A stretch of DNA of 64,000 bases from Limibacter armeniacum (GCF_036880985.1 NZ_JBAJNO010000003.1:304807-368806); one strand, 5' to 3'; positions 26,144 to 36,036 are shown, counted from the first letter of the stretch. Made by a program: numbers and translations. The notes: a model not told the origin generated them from the sequence alone.

Positions 26144-26692
26144 ATGACAAAGAGAATTGCTTTGCTGATGTTTTTGCTCGTGGGAGCAATGGGCTTCTCC
26201 AATGACCTTTTTGCACAAAAATTTGGTAGCATCGACAAGAGTCCAATGGACATGGTATACCTGCGTGAAGGAGGCAGACAAGGTGAGCCTATCGCAAGGG
26301 TAATCTACAGCAGACCGATGAAGAAAGACAGAGAGGTATTTGGTAAGTTGGTTCCTTACGGTAAAGTATGGAGAACTGGTGCCAATGAAGCTACTGAAGT
26401 TACTTTCTATAAAGATGTGAAGCTAGGTGACCAAGATGTAAAAGCGGGTACATACTCTCTTTTTACAATACCTAACGAAAAAGAGTGGACGATCATCTTG
26501 AACAAGGATGTGAATCAATGGGGAGCTTACAGCTATAAAGAAGCAAATGATGTAACACGCGTTTCGGTTCCTGTAACTGAAGGTGATGAGTCGCTAGAAG
26601 CATTTTCTATTGCTTTCGATCAAAAGAAAGAAGGTGACGTAATGGTAATGGGCTGGGACAAAACAAGAGTTGCAGTTCCTATTACAAAATAA
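26144..26692 (+). CDS. DUF2911 domain protein, secreted
   Basis: 182 residues with a signal peptide (about 1-24). The mature part carries the DUF2911 signature: IYSRPMKKDREVFGKLVPYG, WRTGANEATEV, KAGTYSLFTIPNEKEWTIILN and GAYSYKEANDVTRV. DUF2911 proteins are common periplasmic or outer-membrane-associated proteins of Bacteroidota with unknown biochemical role. The gene is monocistronic and has its own terminator. Confidence 0.88.
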   Translation: MTKRIALLMFLLVGAMGFSNDLFAQKFGSIDKSPMDMVYLREGGRQGEPIARVIYSRPMKKDREVFGKLVPYGKVWRTGANEATEVTFYKDVKLGDQDVKAGTYSLFTIPNEKEWTIILNKDVNQWGAYSYKEANDVTRVSVPVTEGDESLEAFSIAFDQKKEGDVMVMGWDKTRVAVPITK

Positions 26693-26726
26693 GGTCATCG
26701 CATATACCTATCACACACATACAAGA

Positions 26727-26766
26727 AAGTGGTCAGCAGGTTTAACTGTTGACCACTTTTTTTGTC
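26727..26766 (+). terminator. Rho-independent terminator after DUF2911 gene
   Basis: AAGTGGTCA, 14-base loop, TGACCACTT, then a T run. Confidence 0.85.
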
Positions 26767-26859
26767 TATAACTTTGCGAATCATCCAATAGGTAAGCATT
26801 TTGCGGGAGCAAACAGGCTGATTACTTTTATACCAGTAAATAACAATATAATCATAGAG

Positions 26860-28455
26860 ATGAGATATATTTTTTCCTTGCTGATGTGCTATACATTGGC
26901 TTGCTTTCCGCTTCAGGCACAGCAGTATATTTTTGAATACTATCCGGTCAAACAGGTAAAAATGCCTCGCTTTCTTGACCCAAGGACAGTGGAATTTTCA
27001 TTTGAAAAAAATGTAGTTCCTGACAGTACAGGCATCCTTGAAGAACAATTGGCTTTTGGTGTCTTAACTTGTAATATCTACCTCGATAACGGACAGGTTA
27101 TCCAAAAGCGAATTGCTTCAGAAGTGACAGACATATCTACAGAAGCAACGTACCGCCTTTCAAGCTCAGAAGCGGGACTTTCATATCAGAACTTCCGTTC
27201 GGCTCCTTGGAACCATATTGAATACAGGATTGACTACACAGTTTTGGGAGAAAAACAGGAGACACAGCTGTTTACGCTATACAACCATTATAAAGTTAGC
27301 ATCAGTGAGTATAAGCTCAGTATAGACAAACTGTACATGTATCATGAAGAGCCTAACAAGGTCTTTGTCACAGTCAAGTCAGATCATGATGGGGTAATCA
27401 TCAAAAAAAGTAAGTCTGGTGTAAAGGAGTTTGCTGACAACGTAAGCTTCTTTGCCAAATTAAGTCATGACCAACGCATCAACAGTGATGGCTTCACTAC
27501 CTTGGAGTTTCACACCAATGCCGAAAGTGGCGGACAGTTTATCAAGGAACGGGATTATACATTTGTCATTTCTGCTGAAAAAGATGGAGAACCCTATAAG
27601 CAACTGACCCTTACTGAAAAACTTTCGGGCAGACACCGCTTCGAAATCGATGGCAGAATTGAAAACAACTCCGTTATTGGACATACAGATGGTAAAGTAA
27701 TCGTCAGAACGACGACCAAAGCCAAAAACATGCAGATGATTTTCAAGGACTCCCCTTATGAGAATGGCAAGCCATTTCAGGTTGAAGGAGAGGTCAATGG
27801 CAATATGGTCACATTCGAAGTGCCTTCCGCTCAACACAATTTTATGTTTGGAAGCCACAGGGTTGGCTTTTCTGGTAAAAGCATTTCCAACGACCACCTT
27901 TTTAGCGCTGTTCAGTATTATTACAGCAAAAAAGGGAACAGGGTAAAAGCACAGCGTATCAAGCAGGAAGAAGGCAATATATTTATAGATATAGAACTGG
28001 AACACGCCTCAGCGAGTCAGGTAGAAGTACTCCTAAATGAACGAAGCTTTGACATTCTGGAAAAAGGAGAAGGAGGTAAATATTCCGGCAAGCTCAATTC
28101 AGGTGACAAAGCATTGGAACCGATCTTCAAGAGTAAACCTGAAGTAGTACAGCTTTCACTTAGCGTAGACGGCGTAAAGATGTATCGATATGATAATATC
28201 CCTGTCAAATACTTTGATACCGAGCAAGCTGTCAAAGACCTTGAAGAAGTCAAAGGAGGGTTATTTGGGTCTAAATTGAAAAAAATCAAGGAATACCTGA
28301 AAGAGAAAAACTTTGAAGGAGACATAGAACAAATGTCAGTACTCTTAGCAGATGAATTAAACAAAGATAAAGCAGAACGGGATTGGTCTAATGTCTGGAG
28401 TGGAGCTGCCAAATTGCTTCCAAAACTAATTGGATCGCTTATAATTTTGATTTAA
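26860..28455 (+). CDS. Large secreted protein of unknown function
   Basis: 531 residues from the ATG at 26860; earlier in-frame starts overlap the previous terminator and are unlikely. A signal peptide (about 1-20, ...CFPLQAQ) precedes an all-beta region with several repeats of about 90 residues that resemble Ig-like or fibronectin-like modules (strands such as KVFVTVKSDHDGVIIKK and FEIDGRIENNSVIGHTDGKV). The C-terminus has a short charged helix region (LKKIKEYLKEKNFEGD) and ends in a hydrophobic stretch (LPKLIGSLIILI). I recognise no family. Probably a cell-surface or periplasmic protein. Confidence 0.7.
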   Translation: MRYIFSLLMCYTLACFPLQAQQYIFEYYPVKQVKMPRFLDPRTVEFSFEKNVVPDSTGILEEQLAFGVLTCNIYLDNGQVIQKRIASEVTDISTEATYRLSSSEAGLSYQNFRSAPWNHIEYRIDYTVLGEKQETQLFTLYNHYKVSISEYKLSIDKLYMYHEEPNKVFVTVKSDHDGVIIKKSKSGVKEFADNVSFFAKLSHDQRINSDGFTTLEFHTNAESGGQFIKERDYTFVISAEKDGEPYKQLTLTEKLSGRHRFEIDGRIENNSVIGHTDGKVIVRTTTKAKNMQMIFKDSPYENGKPFQVEGEVNGNMVTFEVPSAQHNFMFGSHRVGFSGKSISNDHLFSAVQYYYSKKGNRVKAQRIKQEEGNIFIDIELEHASASQVEVLLNERSFDILEKGEGGKYSGKLNSGDKALEPIFKSKPEVVQLSLSVDGVKMYRYDNIPVKYFDTEQAVKDLEEVKGGLFGSKLKKIKEYLKEKNFEGDIEQMSVLLADELNKDKAERDWSNVWSGAAKLLPKLIGSLIILI

Positions 28456-28460
28456 AGCAA

Positions 28461-28500
28461 AGCCCTCTAAAATATTTATTATTTTAGGGGGCTAATTTTT
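28461..28500 (+). terminator. Terminator after the 531-residue protein gene
   Basis: AGCCCTCTAAAAT and its near-perfect inverse around a 7-base loop, then a T-rich tail. Confidence 0.8.
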
Positions 28501-28539
28501 TATGCTTAATAAAACCTTCATTTTTTTAATCAATAAATT

Positions 28540-28752
28540 ATGAAACTCGTAACACTCAAAACATTCAATACACCAATTGAAGCGAACATTCTGAAATCCA
28601 AACTGGAAGAGGAAGGAATCCACTGCTTTATCCATGACGAAAACCTTGGTTCTATCGGCTCATTTGGAATGGCTACAGGAGGCATCAAAATAAAAGTCTC
28701 AGAAGCTGACCTCGCTAAAGCTCTGGAGATTCTAAACGAAATCTCTGAATAA
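28540..28752 (+). CDS. DUF2007 family protein
   Basis: 70 residues. KTFNTPIEANILKSKLEEEGIHCFIHDENL followed by the GIKIKVSEADLAKALEIL half is the typical DUF2007 (putative signal-transducing protein) beta-alpha-beta fold; positions are about 8-30 and 45-66. The family is found as a single small cytosolic protein in many Bacteroidota. It is monocistronic between two terminators. Confidence 0.85.
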   Translation: MKLVTLKTFNTPIEANILKSKLEEEGIHCFIHDENLGSIGSFGMATGGIKIKVSEADLAKALEILNEISE

Positions 28753-28781
28753 TCACGACCAACTTATTTACCTTTAAAATA

Positions 28782-28820
28782 AAAAGTCCAAGAACCACAC
28801 AGGTACTTGGACTTTTATAT
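28782..28820. terminator. Bidirectional terminator between DUF2007 gene and lipoprotein gene
   Basis: AAAAGTCCAAG, 13-base loop, CTTGGACTTTT, between convergent genes. Confidence 0.85.
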
Positions 28821-28854
28821 TTAAATATCAAGTAAGATAAATTCTACTCAAATC

Positions 28855-30642
28855 TTATTGACTGACTGTTGTGACACTGCCAGAAAGAGTGACCGTTCCC
28901 ACCTTAGTTCCTGCACTGTAACTCCCACCTTCAAATACACCGTCTGTGACTGTTCCTGTAGAACTTCCCCCAATGTAGACATCATATGATTCGCCATCTT
29001 CAAGCAGTGATGATGAGAATACAACTGACTGATACCTTTTGGCCGGTGCGAAAGTAAATACCTCTGTCCCATCACTTTTCTGAATATGGAAAAGTGTATT
29101 TGCCGATTGCTGTGACTGTAAGTTCAGTAACACAGAGGATTGTGTAGAAGTTGAACCTGGAGTTTGTACCATACCCGAGCTTCCAGCGGCCACCAACACC
29201 CCACCAGTCAACTTAAATGACCTGTCATAATCCAATGAGCCATTCATTCTTTCAGTCGGACCATTCACTAACACAGTACCTCCTGACATTTCAAAAGAGC
29301 CATTGACATCAATTCCATCTCCTGATGCATCCACTACGATATAACCGCCATTGATATAAAGGTAGCTATTTCCTGAAGCTTCAAAGCCTCCATGTCCTGT
29401 ACCTGTCTCTTCTGAATCACCCGCTCCATTGATGCCATCATCACTGGCCGTAACATGAATTTCGCCATCATTGATATAGATTACATCACTTTCAAGACCT
29501 TCATAAGATTCCGTGATATTGATATTCCCTGTATGGATTGCCAACTCTACATCAGCATGGATACCATCATCTCCTGTAGCAATAGTGAATGTACCATCAT
29601 GTATCACAATAGTCCCATCAGAGTGAACGCCATCATCAGCTGAATTAATTACGAAATCCCCTTTTTCAATAACAGTGAGTACACGTGACTTCATCCCTTT
29701 TGCCGAGATATCCTCATCATAATTATCACTTCCACCTCCAGTCACTAACTCAAATGTTCCTTCTGCAACAAGGAAATCTGACTCTGCCGCAAAACCATCT
29801 CCTGCAGCTGTAATATCAAAATTACCTCCTTCAATCAGGATATAGCCTTTATCTTCGTCATCATCCTCATCAGATTTGAAAGCATCTCCCTCAGAGTGAA
29901 CAGTAAAATTACCACCCTTGATTATAAGATAGTCTTTCCCCCTGATGCCATCATCCGCCGAACTGATTTCAAAGGTTCCTGCATCTATCAGCAATCCATC
30001 CTTACTCGTAATTGCATCATTGTAATTGGCATCTACAGACAATGTACCCGTTCCATAAAAAGACAAATCTGCCTTGCTAAAGAAAGTGGCATTTGGTTCA
30101 TCTTCCTCCTCATCTTCAAAAATGTAATTGGCTGTATCTTCAAAATGGTTTTCCGTTCCTTCTGGAAGAATCACGACTACCTTTTCAGCACTAATTACAT
30201 TGAATGGCGCATTAGTTGAATTGGCTGCCTCAACATTGTTAAGCACTATTTTAACCGTTTCTTCATCCTCTGTATCAACAATTATTTGCCCGTCATTCAA
30301 TACACCCTGAAGTAAATATGTACCTGCCGCACTAATGGTCACATAGCTACCATCAGCTATTGCTCCTGAGCCAGATACCTCTATACTGTTACCGTTCAGT
30401 GTGATTGTGGTGGCAGATTCAGCATCCCATGAAGCATCTTCAGCTTCTTCATGATCAGTCTTATTGCTTTCCATTGCCTCTGCTATCGTCTCTGTGGAAT
30501 ACTCTCCGCTTGCAGAATTGGTATCATCAGTATTGTCGTCAATAACCTCTACGACATCTTCATCATTTGTACCATTGTCACATGCTGTGAAAAATAGCAG
30601 TGTAAATATACTGATCAACAGCACCATACCTCTTTTAGTCAT
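28855..30642 (-). CDS. Carbohydrate-binding domain (DUF4353-like) lipoprotein
   Basis: 595 residues from the ATG at 30642, which has AGGATT just ahead; a TTG seven codons earlier is less likely. A lipobox LLFFTAC anchors it to a membrane. The acidic N-terminal linker is followed by many short repeated beta units containing DDGI or GDGI (SADDGIRGKD, GDDGIHADVE, ASDDGINGAG), the parallel beta-helix of the DUF4353/carbohydrate-binding family. Density of Asp and Asn suggests calcium binding. Probably exposed on the cell surface. No enzyme motif is visible. Confidence 0.82.
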   Translation of the reverse strand: MTKRGMVLLISIFTLLFFTACDNGTNDEDVVEVIDDNTDDTNSASGEYSTETIAEAMESNKTDHEEAEDASWDAESATTITLNGNSIEVSGSGAIADGSYVTISAAGTYLLQGVLNDGQIIVDTEDEETVKIVLNNVEAANSTNAPFNVISAEKVVVILPEGTENHFEDTANYIFEDEEEDEPNATFFSKADLSFYGTGTLSVDANYNDAITSKDGLLIDAGTFEISSADDGIRGKDYLIIKGGNFTVHSEGDAFKSDEDDDEDKGYILIEGGNFDITAAGDGFAAESDFLVAEGTFELVTGGGSDNYDEDISAKGMKSRVLTVIEKGDFVINSADDGVHSDGTIVIHDGTFTIATGDDGIHADVELAIHTGNINITESYEGLESDVIYINDGEIHVTASDDGINGAGDSEETGTGHGGFEASGNSYLYINGGYIVVDASGDGIDVNGSFEMSGGTVLVNGPTERMNGSLDYDRSFKLTGGVLVAAGSSGMVQTPGSTSTQSSVLLNLQSQQSANTLFHIQKSDGTEVFTFAPAKRYQSVVFSSSLLEDGESYDVYIGGSSTGTVTDGVFEGGSYSAGTKVGTVTLSGSVTTVSQ

Positions 30643-30877
30643 AATCCTAAGTTTATATTTCAATTAATTTCACTGGATCTAGTCATCAGTAATGCAATCA
30701 ATTGCATCAGGACTTATCCAAAGAAAAAGAGGATAGAAACTAATGGCAATCTTCAATTCCTAAATTGCGACAAAGGGGCACGAAGCTGCGATAAAAGGTA
30801 ATTCGATGCTTAAAATCATATAACTTTAGAAATAGGATAACGTTTGCATAAATACGTCGAATATATGTACACATACC

Positions 30878-31306
30878 ATGAAAGTATTCCTAAGTGGAAA
30901 TTTAATAGCATCAGAAATCCTAACTGTAAATGATGGCTTGAATTACGGTAGATTTTTTAATGCTGATATAGAGAAATATGAAGTCCGATTGACCCAAAAA
31001 GAATTTGTTAACTTGATCGAAAGAGAGTACAATCAAGTAAGGGATGAAATCAGAGTTGATGATGCAACCTATCATGATACTTCAGATTTTTCTGCATCCA
31101 ATTATTGTACGTTAGAAGAACTATTCTCATTCAGTATTGAATTTGAACTGATTTTCAAGAACTATCTGGACCGAATCATTTTTAGTAAACTTTTTCCTGT
31201 TTCATCTGAAAACAGGTTTGTAATCAATAGCACTGAAAAGGTTGCTATAATTGAGGGTGACATAGTTATTACTGGAGGTGCTTATCACGTAAAAAGTCAT
31301 TCATAA
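30878..31306 (+). CDS. Hypothetical protein, 142 residues
   Basis: A cytosolic-looking protein with no signal peptide, membrane segment or recognised motif. It has a helical middle (TQKEFVNLIEREYNQVRDEI) and a final beta pair (EKVAIIEGDIVITGGAYHV). It is monocistronic between two unrelated genes. I do not recognise a family. Confidence 0.6.
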   Translation: MKVFLSGNLIASEILTVNDGLNYGRFFNADIEKYEVRLTQKEFVNLIEREYNQVRDEIRVDDATYHDTSDFSASNYCTLEELFSFSIEFELIFKNYLDRIIFSKLFPVSSENRFVINSTEKVAIIEGDIVITGGAYHVKSHS

Positions 31307-31423
31307 ATGATGCCTTCTGCTAATTACAGAGGATCAAAACCAATACACATCAAGCTTGACTAAGCATTAGATGAACATTCACCTAACCAATATTATTTAC
31401 AAACAACACTAATAGACTAAATC

Positions 31424-32047
31424 ATGAAAAACAATTCATCCCTTCTCGGTAAAATCAAATTGATAATAGCATTGGTACTCGTTCTTGGGTTGGTTATCGG
31501 TACCAATGTTATGGACAATACCAGTTTTGATATTATCAACAAATCCGTTACAACCATATATGAAGACCGACTGATTGCTCATGACCTGCTTTACAAGATT
31601 TCAAAGGAAATCCATGAGAAGCAACTGCTTTTAGTAACTGAAGATACTGAGTCTCATCAGAAAAAAAATCAGCAGATGAACGGTACCATAAAATCGCTGA
31701 TCACACAATATGAAGAGACAACACTGACAAATAAAGAAGTTGAATATTTTGATGACCTGAAGAAGAATATTGAGGAGTTGATGAATCTTGAAACGCAGTT
31801 TTATCAAGGAAAAGTAACCTCAGAAAAAGAAGGGTTGGAAGAGCAACAACAAGCGGTTTTCAAAAAGCTATCAGGCACTTTGGATAATTTGACTTCTCTC
31901 CAACTTGACGAAGGTCAGAAACAGGTAGTATACGCCATGCGAGCATACCAAAACAGTGACCTGCTTGCCAAGATGGAAATAGGGGCTTTGATTCTTATTG
32001 GATTGATTATTCAGGTTTTTATTTTTTATACACCTTTCAGAAAATAA
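31424..32047 (+). CDS. Membrane-anchored four-helix-bundle sensor-like protein
   Basis: 207 residues with one transmembrane helix near the start (about 12-30) and one near the end (about 186-203); the helical region between them (about 35-180) faces the periplasm and resembles the four-helix bundle ligand-binding domain of methyl-accepting chemotaxis proteins. There is no HAMP or signalling domain after the second helix; only FRK follows. It may be a stand-alone sensor or a receptor that lost its cytoplasmic part. Confidence 0.65.
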   Translation: MKNNSSLLGKIKLIIALVLVLGLVIGTNVMDNTSFDIINKSVTTIYEDRLIAHDLLYKISKEIHEKQLLLVTEDTESHQKKNQQMNGTIKSLITQYEETTLTNKEVEYFDDLKKNIEELMNLETQFYQGKVTSEKEGLEEQQQAVFKKLSGTLDNLTSLQLDEGQKQVVYAMRAYQNSDLLAKMEIGALILIGLIIQVFIFYTPFRK

Positions 32048-32093
32048 AGTTTTGGTAAAATCTACTTCTATAACAATAACTTAAAGTAGCTAC

Positions 32094-32504
32094 TCAGATC
32101 AGCAGCCATTGCACTGCTTCCTTTCGGGTGGCAAACCATTCAAATTTGATGGGTAACCAATCTGTAAGTAGGCTGATCTTGGTTTTCATATCATCTGCAA
32201 AATGTTGAGACCTTTGGTAAGTCCCCACCACATAGGCTACTTTCTGCAGTTCTGACTGATGGAAGACTGGTAACCATGCATTGGCTGCTGTTGTCATAAA
32301 ACTTTCTGAGGTATTTTTTGGATACTCACTCAAGTCAATAAGCCAAAGGTATGGATTGTAGTCCTGAAGACACATCATGGAAAGCGTTCTCTCATTGTAA
32401 TGGATATAAGATTCAGGTTTGAGTGAAGCTTTAATTACTTCTGTAATCATTAATTGATGTTCAGGGTTATACTTATGAACAAAGTAGTTTGAAAGTGTTT
32501 TCAT
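32094..32504 (-). CDS. SpoIIAA/STAS-like small protein, paralogue 3
   Basis: 136 residues. The pattern LWLIDLSEYP...AWLPVFHQSELQKVAYVVG and the final KEAVQWLL match the other three paralogues, although the GW and FG positions have changed. It is the most divergent of the four and lies on the opposite strand. Function unknown. Confidence 0.62.
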   Translation of the reverse strand: MKTLSNYFVHKYNPEHQLMITEVIKASLKPESYIHYNERTLSMMCLQDYNPYLWLIDLSEYPKNTSESFMTTAANAWLPVFHQSELQKVAYVVGTYQRSQHFADDMKTKISLLTDWLPIKFEWFATRKEAVQWLLI

Positions 32505-32835
32505 TTCTTGTTTGTGCAGTTTTTAGCTATTTCATTGAAAGCAATCTAAATATATTTATAAAGATGTCAATCACTGAAAATAAGGGTATTACATGTTTAC
32601 TAGCGATAAAACAACATAGCAAACATACTGCCCTAAATGCCATTCACTGTATTTTGTATATACAAACCAACTTTTCTGCCAGCTCCGATTTCTTCTTCGT
32701 AATGCCAAAATACACGATTAAACAAATCAAGAATATCCTGCCGCATTGCTTCTGAGGTATTTAGTTTTTAGTGAAAGATGCTCTATTTTTTTAACTTTAG
32801 TGATTGTTGTGTTTAATCGAAATATATCTGTCTCA
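32505..32835. other. Divergent intergenic region between paralogues 3 and 4
   Basis: 331 AT-rich bp. An 88-codon plus-strand ORF overlaps here but starts inside the antisense of paralogue 3 and has no family or good start, so I treat it as chance. No clear promoter pair. Confidence 0.45.
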
Positions 32836-33282
32836 ATGATAAAGCCTGAGTTGGTTGTTAAGGAGTTAAGAAACAGGTTGGGAGACCTTTATTTCACAGG
32901 GAGTATTGAAGTTTGCAAACATATGCTAGAAGTAAAATGCTCTGGTATGGGGCTTACAACAGAAGAAAAAATTGATGCAGGCATGTTGATTCTGGATATG
33001 ATCAAAGAATATAAAGTGCAATGTTTACTCTTTGATGCAAGCGACTACCTTAATGGCTGGGAAGGGATCTATAATTGGCTAGAGGAAGTTTGGGTACTGT
33101 CAATCAACTCATTAGGACTGAAAAAAAATGCCATTGTAATGTCTAGCAATCTCTTTGGGCAAATTTCGGCTGAAAAAACTATTTCAATGAATGGAATGCA
33201 ATCAGACCAACTGGAAAGTCGTCTTTTTGTATGCAGTGAAGAGGCAGTGAAATGGCTAACAAGTGGTAGTTGCTGTGAATAA
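32836..33282 (+). CDS. SpoIIAA/STAS-like small protein, paralogue 4
   Basis: 148 residues from the ATG at 32836; the longer frame adds 30 hydrophobic residues that the paralogues lack. CLLFDASDYLNGWEGIYNWLEEVW and LGLKKNAIVMSSNLFGQISAEK correspond closely to paralogue 1, and the end EEAVKWL to the common terminal helix. It is closest to paralogue 1 by eye. It converges with the Kup gene, with a 14-bp gap. Confidence 0.68.
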   Translation: MIKPELVVKELRNRLGDLYFTGSIEVCKHMLEVKCSGMGLTTEEKIDAGMLILDMIKEYKVQCLLFDASDYLNGWEGIYNWLEEVWVLSINSLGLKKNAIVMSSNLFGQISAEKTISMNGMQSDQLESRLFVCSEEAVKWLTSGSCCE

Positions 33283-33296
33283 CAAAGGCATACACC

Positions 33297-35198
33297 TCAG
33301 GTGGGCTTGTCTTTCTCTTTTCGAATTTCTATAGTCTTACCTATCTCAAAAACCATCTCAGCAGGGATATGAAAGTACGCAATATCGTTTTGGCTATTTT
33401 TCTGTAACCAGTTGAAAAGTGAGATCTTGATTTGATCAAGAAACCCTGGTGCCTCTTCTAACATATATTCTTTGGACAGAAAAACAGATAGCGTCTGTAG
33501 ATTCTTTTTTGTCAAAACACCTTCTGATTTCCAGTAAGCAATCATTTCTCTCATATGCGCCTTTTCCATATAGCCGTATGCCATACTCATTTTTATAAAT
33601 CCCTGCCCTAAATTCTTTACTTTCATTCTACCCTCTTTTGGAATTCTAGGTCTGTTTGTAAAACATATATCTAACAATATCACTGTTTCATGGGCTGCCT
33701 TGTTATGTTCCATATTTTGCAACAAGGCTGTTGGAATTTGAGTTTTATCTTCATTAAGGTAAATAGCGGTTCGGGGAATTGAAAAGTATTTCTGGCGGTC
33801 AAAACGAGAAATAAAGGTACTTAGTGGCAACTGAAATGGTTTCAATTTTTGATTAAGCTGCTCATTGCCTTTTATCCATGTCCAGAATATGGTAAAAATG
33901 ATCAAAGCTATAGTAAGAGGAAACCACCCTCCATTATAAATTTTCAATGAGTTGGCGCCAAGATACCCTAAGTCTGTAATCAGGAACACCAATATCAAAC
34001 TGATACAAATTATCAGTGACCAATACCATTTATGCCGCATTACAAAATAGAGCAAAAGGTCAGTGATAATCATGGTTACCGAGATTGCAATACCATACGC
34101 TACCGCAAGATTGGCTGATGTTCTGAATAGCATCACAACCATTACAGTAAGGAAAAGTAGTATCCAATTGACCTTTGGTATATAGACTTGCCCTCTCTCC
34201 GTTTCAGATGTATGAACCACCTTGAGCCTAGGCAAGTATTTGAGCTGAATAGCCTGATAAGTAAGGGAAAACACTCCCGAAATGATGGCTTGAGAAGCTA
34301 TTATGGTTGCAAGCGTTGAGATAATCACCAAAGGGTAACGCCAGCTCTGTTCTACCAAATGAAAAAATGGGTTGATGGCAGTTTGTGGGGCTCTGATAAG
34401 TAATGCCCCTTGTCCAAAATAGTTAAGTACAAGTCCAGGCAAGACCACAAAAAACCATGCTTGACGAATAGCCTTTTTTCCAAAATGCCCTAAATCAGCA
34501 TAGAGTGCCTCCCCTCCTGTAACTACTAGAAATACGGCACCCAGCACATATAAACTTTCAAAGCCTTCCACAGAAAGAAACTTTATAGCCAATACAGGGT
34601 TTAAGGCAACCAAAATGTCTGGATACTTGAGGATATGGACAACACCCAACACACCTAGTATTGAAAACCAAAGCAACATAACAGGTCCAAACAACATCCC
34701 TACTTTGGCTGTCCCAAATTGCTGCCCTAAAAAAAGTACCACAAGAATCAGGGTTGTAAGTGGCGGAGCTAGGTTCTCAAATGCAGGATTGATCACTTTG
34801 AGACCTTCTACTGCACTCAAGACAGAGATCGCAGGCGTTAACAACCCATCTCCATATAAAAGGGCTGCACCAAAAAGTCCTATCAACAAGATAAATGTTT
34901 TCCCTAACCTTTTATCACCAAGACTGGTAAGAGCCGATTGCATCAACGCCAATACCCCTCCTTCCCCATGGTGGTCAGCTTTTAAAACAACAAACAGGTA
35001 TTTAACACTTACAATCAATATCAATAACCAGAAAATCAAGGATAATATTCCCATCACATTATCCGGATTCAGTGTTGTAGCATGTTTACCATTGAAACAC
35101 TCCCGAAAGGCATAAAGTGGTGATGTACCAATATCCCCGTAGACGATACCGAGGGCTGCTAAAGCCAGAACTGATTGCTTGGATGGTGTTTTCGACAT
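33297..35198 (-). CDS. kup: Kup-family potassium transporter
   Basis: 633 residues with about twelve transmembrane helices in the first 430 residues and a cytosolic C-terminal domain. Family sequences include ALGIVYGDIGTSPLYAFRECF at the start, KADHHGEGGVLALMQ, and GDGLLTPAISVLSAVEGL. Kup/HAK transporters take up K+ together with H+. The gene is monocistronic. The C-terminal tail (about 470-633) is long, as usual for bacterial Kup. Confidence 0.95.
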   Translation of the reverse strand: MSKTPSKQSVLALAALGIVYGDIGTSPLYAFRECFNGKHATTLNPDNVMGILSLIFWLLILIVSVKYLFVVLKADHHGEGGVLALMQSALTSLGDKRLGKTFILLIGLFGAALLYGDGLLTPAISVLSAVEGLKVINPAFENLAPPLTTLILVVLFLGQQFGTAKVGMLFGPVMLLWFSILGVLGVVHILKYPDILVALNPVLAIKFLSVEGFESLYVLGAVFLVVTGGEALYADLGHFGKKAIRQAWFFVVLPGLVLNYFGQGALLIRAPQTAINPFFHLVEQSWRYPLVIISTLATIIASQAIISGVFSLTYQAIQLKYLPRLKVVHTSETERGQVYIPKVNWILLFLTVMVVMLFRTSANLAVAYGIAISVTMIITDLLLYFVMRHKWYWSLIICISLILVFLITDLGYLGANSLKIYNGGWFPLTIALIIFTIFWTWIKGNEQLNQKLKPFQLPLSTFISRFDRQKYFSIPRTAIYLNEDKTQIPTALLQNMEHNKAAHETVILLDICFTNRPRIPKEGRMKVKNLGQGFIKMSMAYGYMEKAHMREMIAYWKSEGVLTKKNLQTLSVFLSKEYMLEEAPGFLDQIKISLFNWLQKNSQNDIAYFHIPAEMVFEIGKTIEIRKEKDKPT

Positions 35199-35400
35199 CG
35201 TACCCTAGTATAAGTTGTGTTGTTTGAGGTTTACATAAAGCTAACCTTGATTTAGTGATTGGCAAAATGCCTTTTCAAACTAATGGTACGCCCTTTCAGT
35301 TTATAAAATCTTAGATTAGTACTACCTTGAGTAAATCCTAGCTAGCACTTACAATAGCAGGAACTTACCAGAGAAAATAACAATACATTGAAATAATAAC

Positions 35401-36036
35401 ATGACAGAGTTTTGGGAATCGAGTTTTAAGGATAAACAAACAATGTGGGGATTTGAACCTGCTGATGCTGCAATTTCAACTCTTGACTTATTTAAAAATA
35501 AGAAATTAAAGGAAATATTAATCCCTGGGTTTGGATACGGCAGGAATGCACAAATTTTCACTGAAAATGGCTTCAACGTTACAGGAATTGAAATTTCAGA
35601 AACGGCAATTGATTTAGCAAAAAAACACTATGGCAATATCGTAAATGTGTATCATGGAAGTGTCAGCGAGATGCCATTTGACCAAAAGTTATATGATGGC
35701 ATTTTTTGTTATGCATTAATTCATTTACTAAATGAAGAAGAAAGAGCTAAACTGATTGCGGATTGTTATAACCAACTTCGAATTGGTGGATACATGGTAT
35801 TTGTTGCAATTTCAAAGAATACCGCCACATATGGAGAAGGTATAGAACTAAGTAAAGACAGATTCAAGACCAAGCATGGAGTTAATCTATTCTATTATGA
35901 TCTAGCAGCAATAGAGAATGAGTTTGGCCAATATGGATTGAGTGAAACTGAAGAAATTAGTGAACCTGCAAAAAATATAGGCAACAAGCCTTCACAAAAA
36001 TTTTGGCAAATTACCTGTACTAAAAAGGAACAGTAA
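35401..36036 (+). CDS. Class I SAM-dependent methyltransferase
   Basis: 211 residues. The SAM-binding motif is ILIPGFGYGRNAQIFTENGF (about 40-59), followed by VTGIEISETAI and the post-motif YDGIFCYALIHLL. The MWGFEPADAA start resembles the TPMT/TehB-type methyltransferases that act on small molecules. The substrate is unknown. It stands alone on the plus strand, about 90 bp before the membrane protein gene. Confidence 0.85.
   Translation: MTEFWESSFKDKQTMWGFEPADAAISTLDLFKNKKLKEILIPGFGYGRNAQIFTENGFNVTGIEISETAIDLAKKHYGNIVNVYHGSVSEMPFDQKLYDGIFCYALIHLLNEEERAKLIADCYNQLRIGGYMVFVAISKNTATYGEGIELSKDRFKTKHGVNLFYYDLAAIENEFGQYGLSETEEISEPAKNIGNKPSQKFWQITCTKKEQ

Noticed and set aside
26749..26859. Longer N-terminus of the 531-residue secreted protein.
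   Set aside because: It would begin with TTG inside the preceding terminator, and the signal peptide only makes sense from the ATG at 26860.
28855..30642. Repeat array (DNA-level) inside the lipoprotein gene.
   Set aside because: The repetition reflects protein-level beta-helix repeats that are divergent at DNA level.
32489..32755. 88-codon plus-strand ORF.
   Set aside because: Starts inside the antisense of a real gene, has no ribosome-binding site and no similarity to the neighbouring family.
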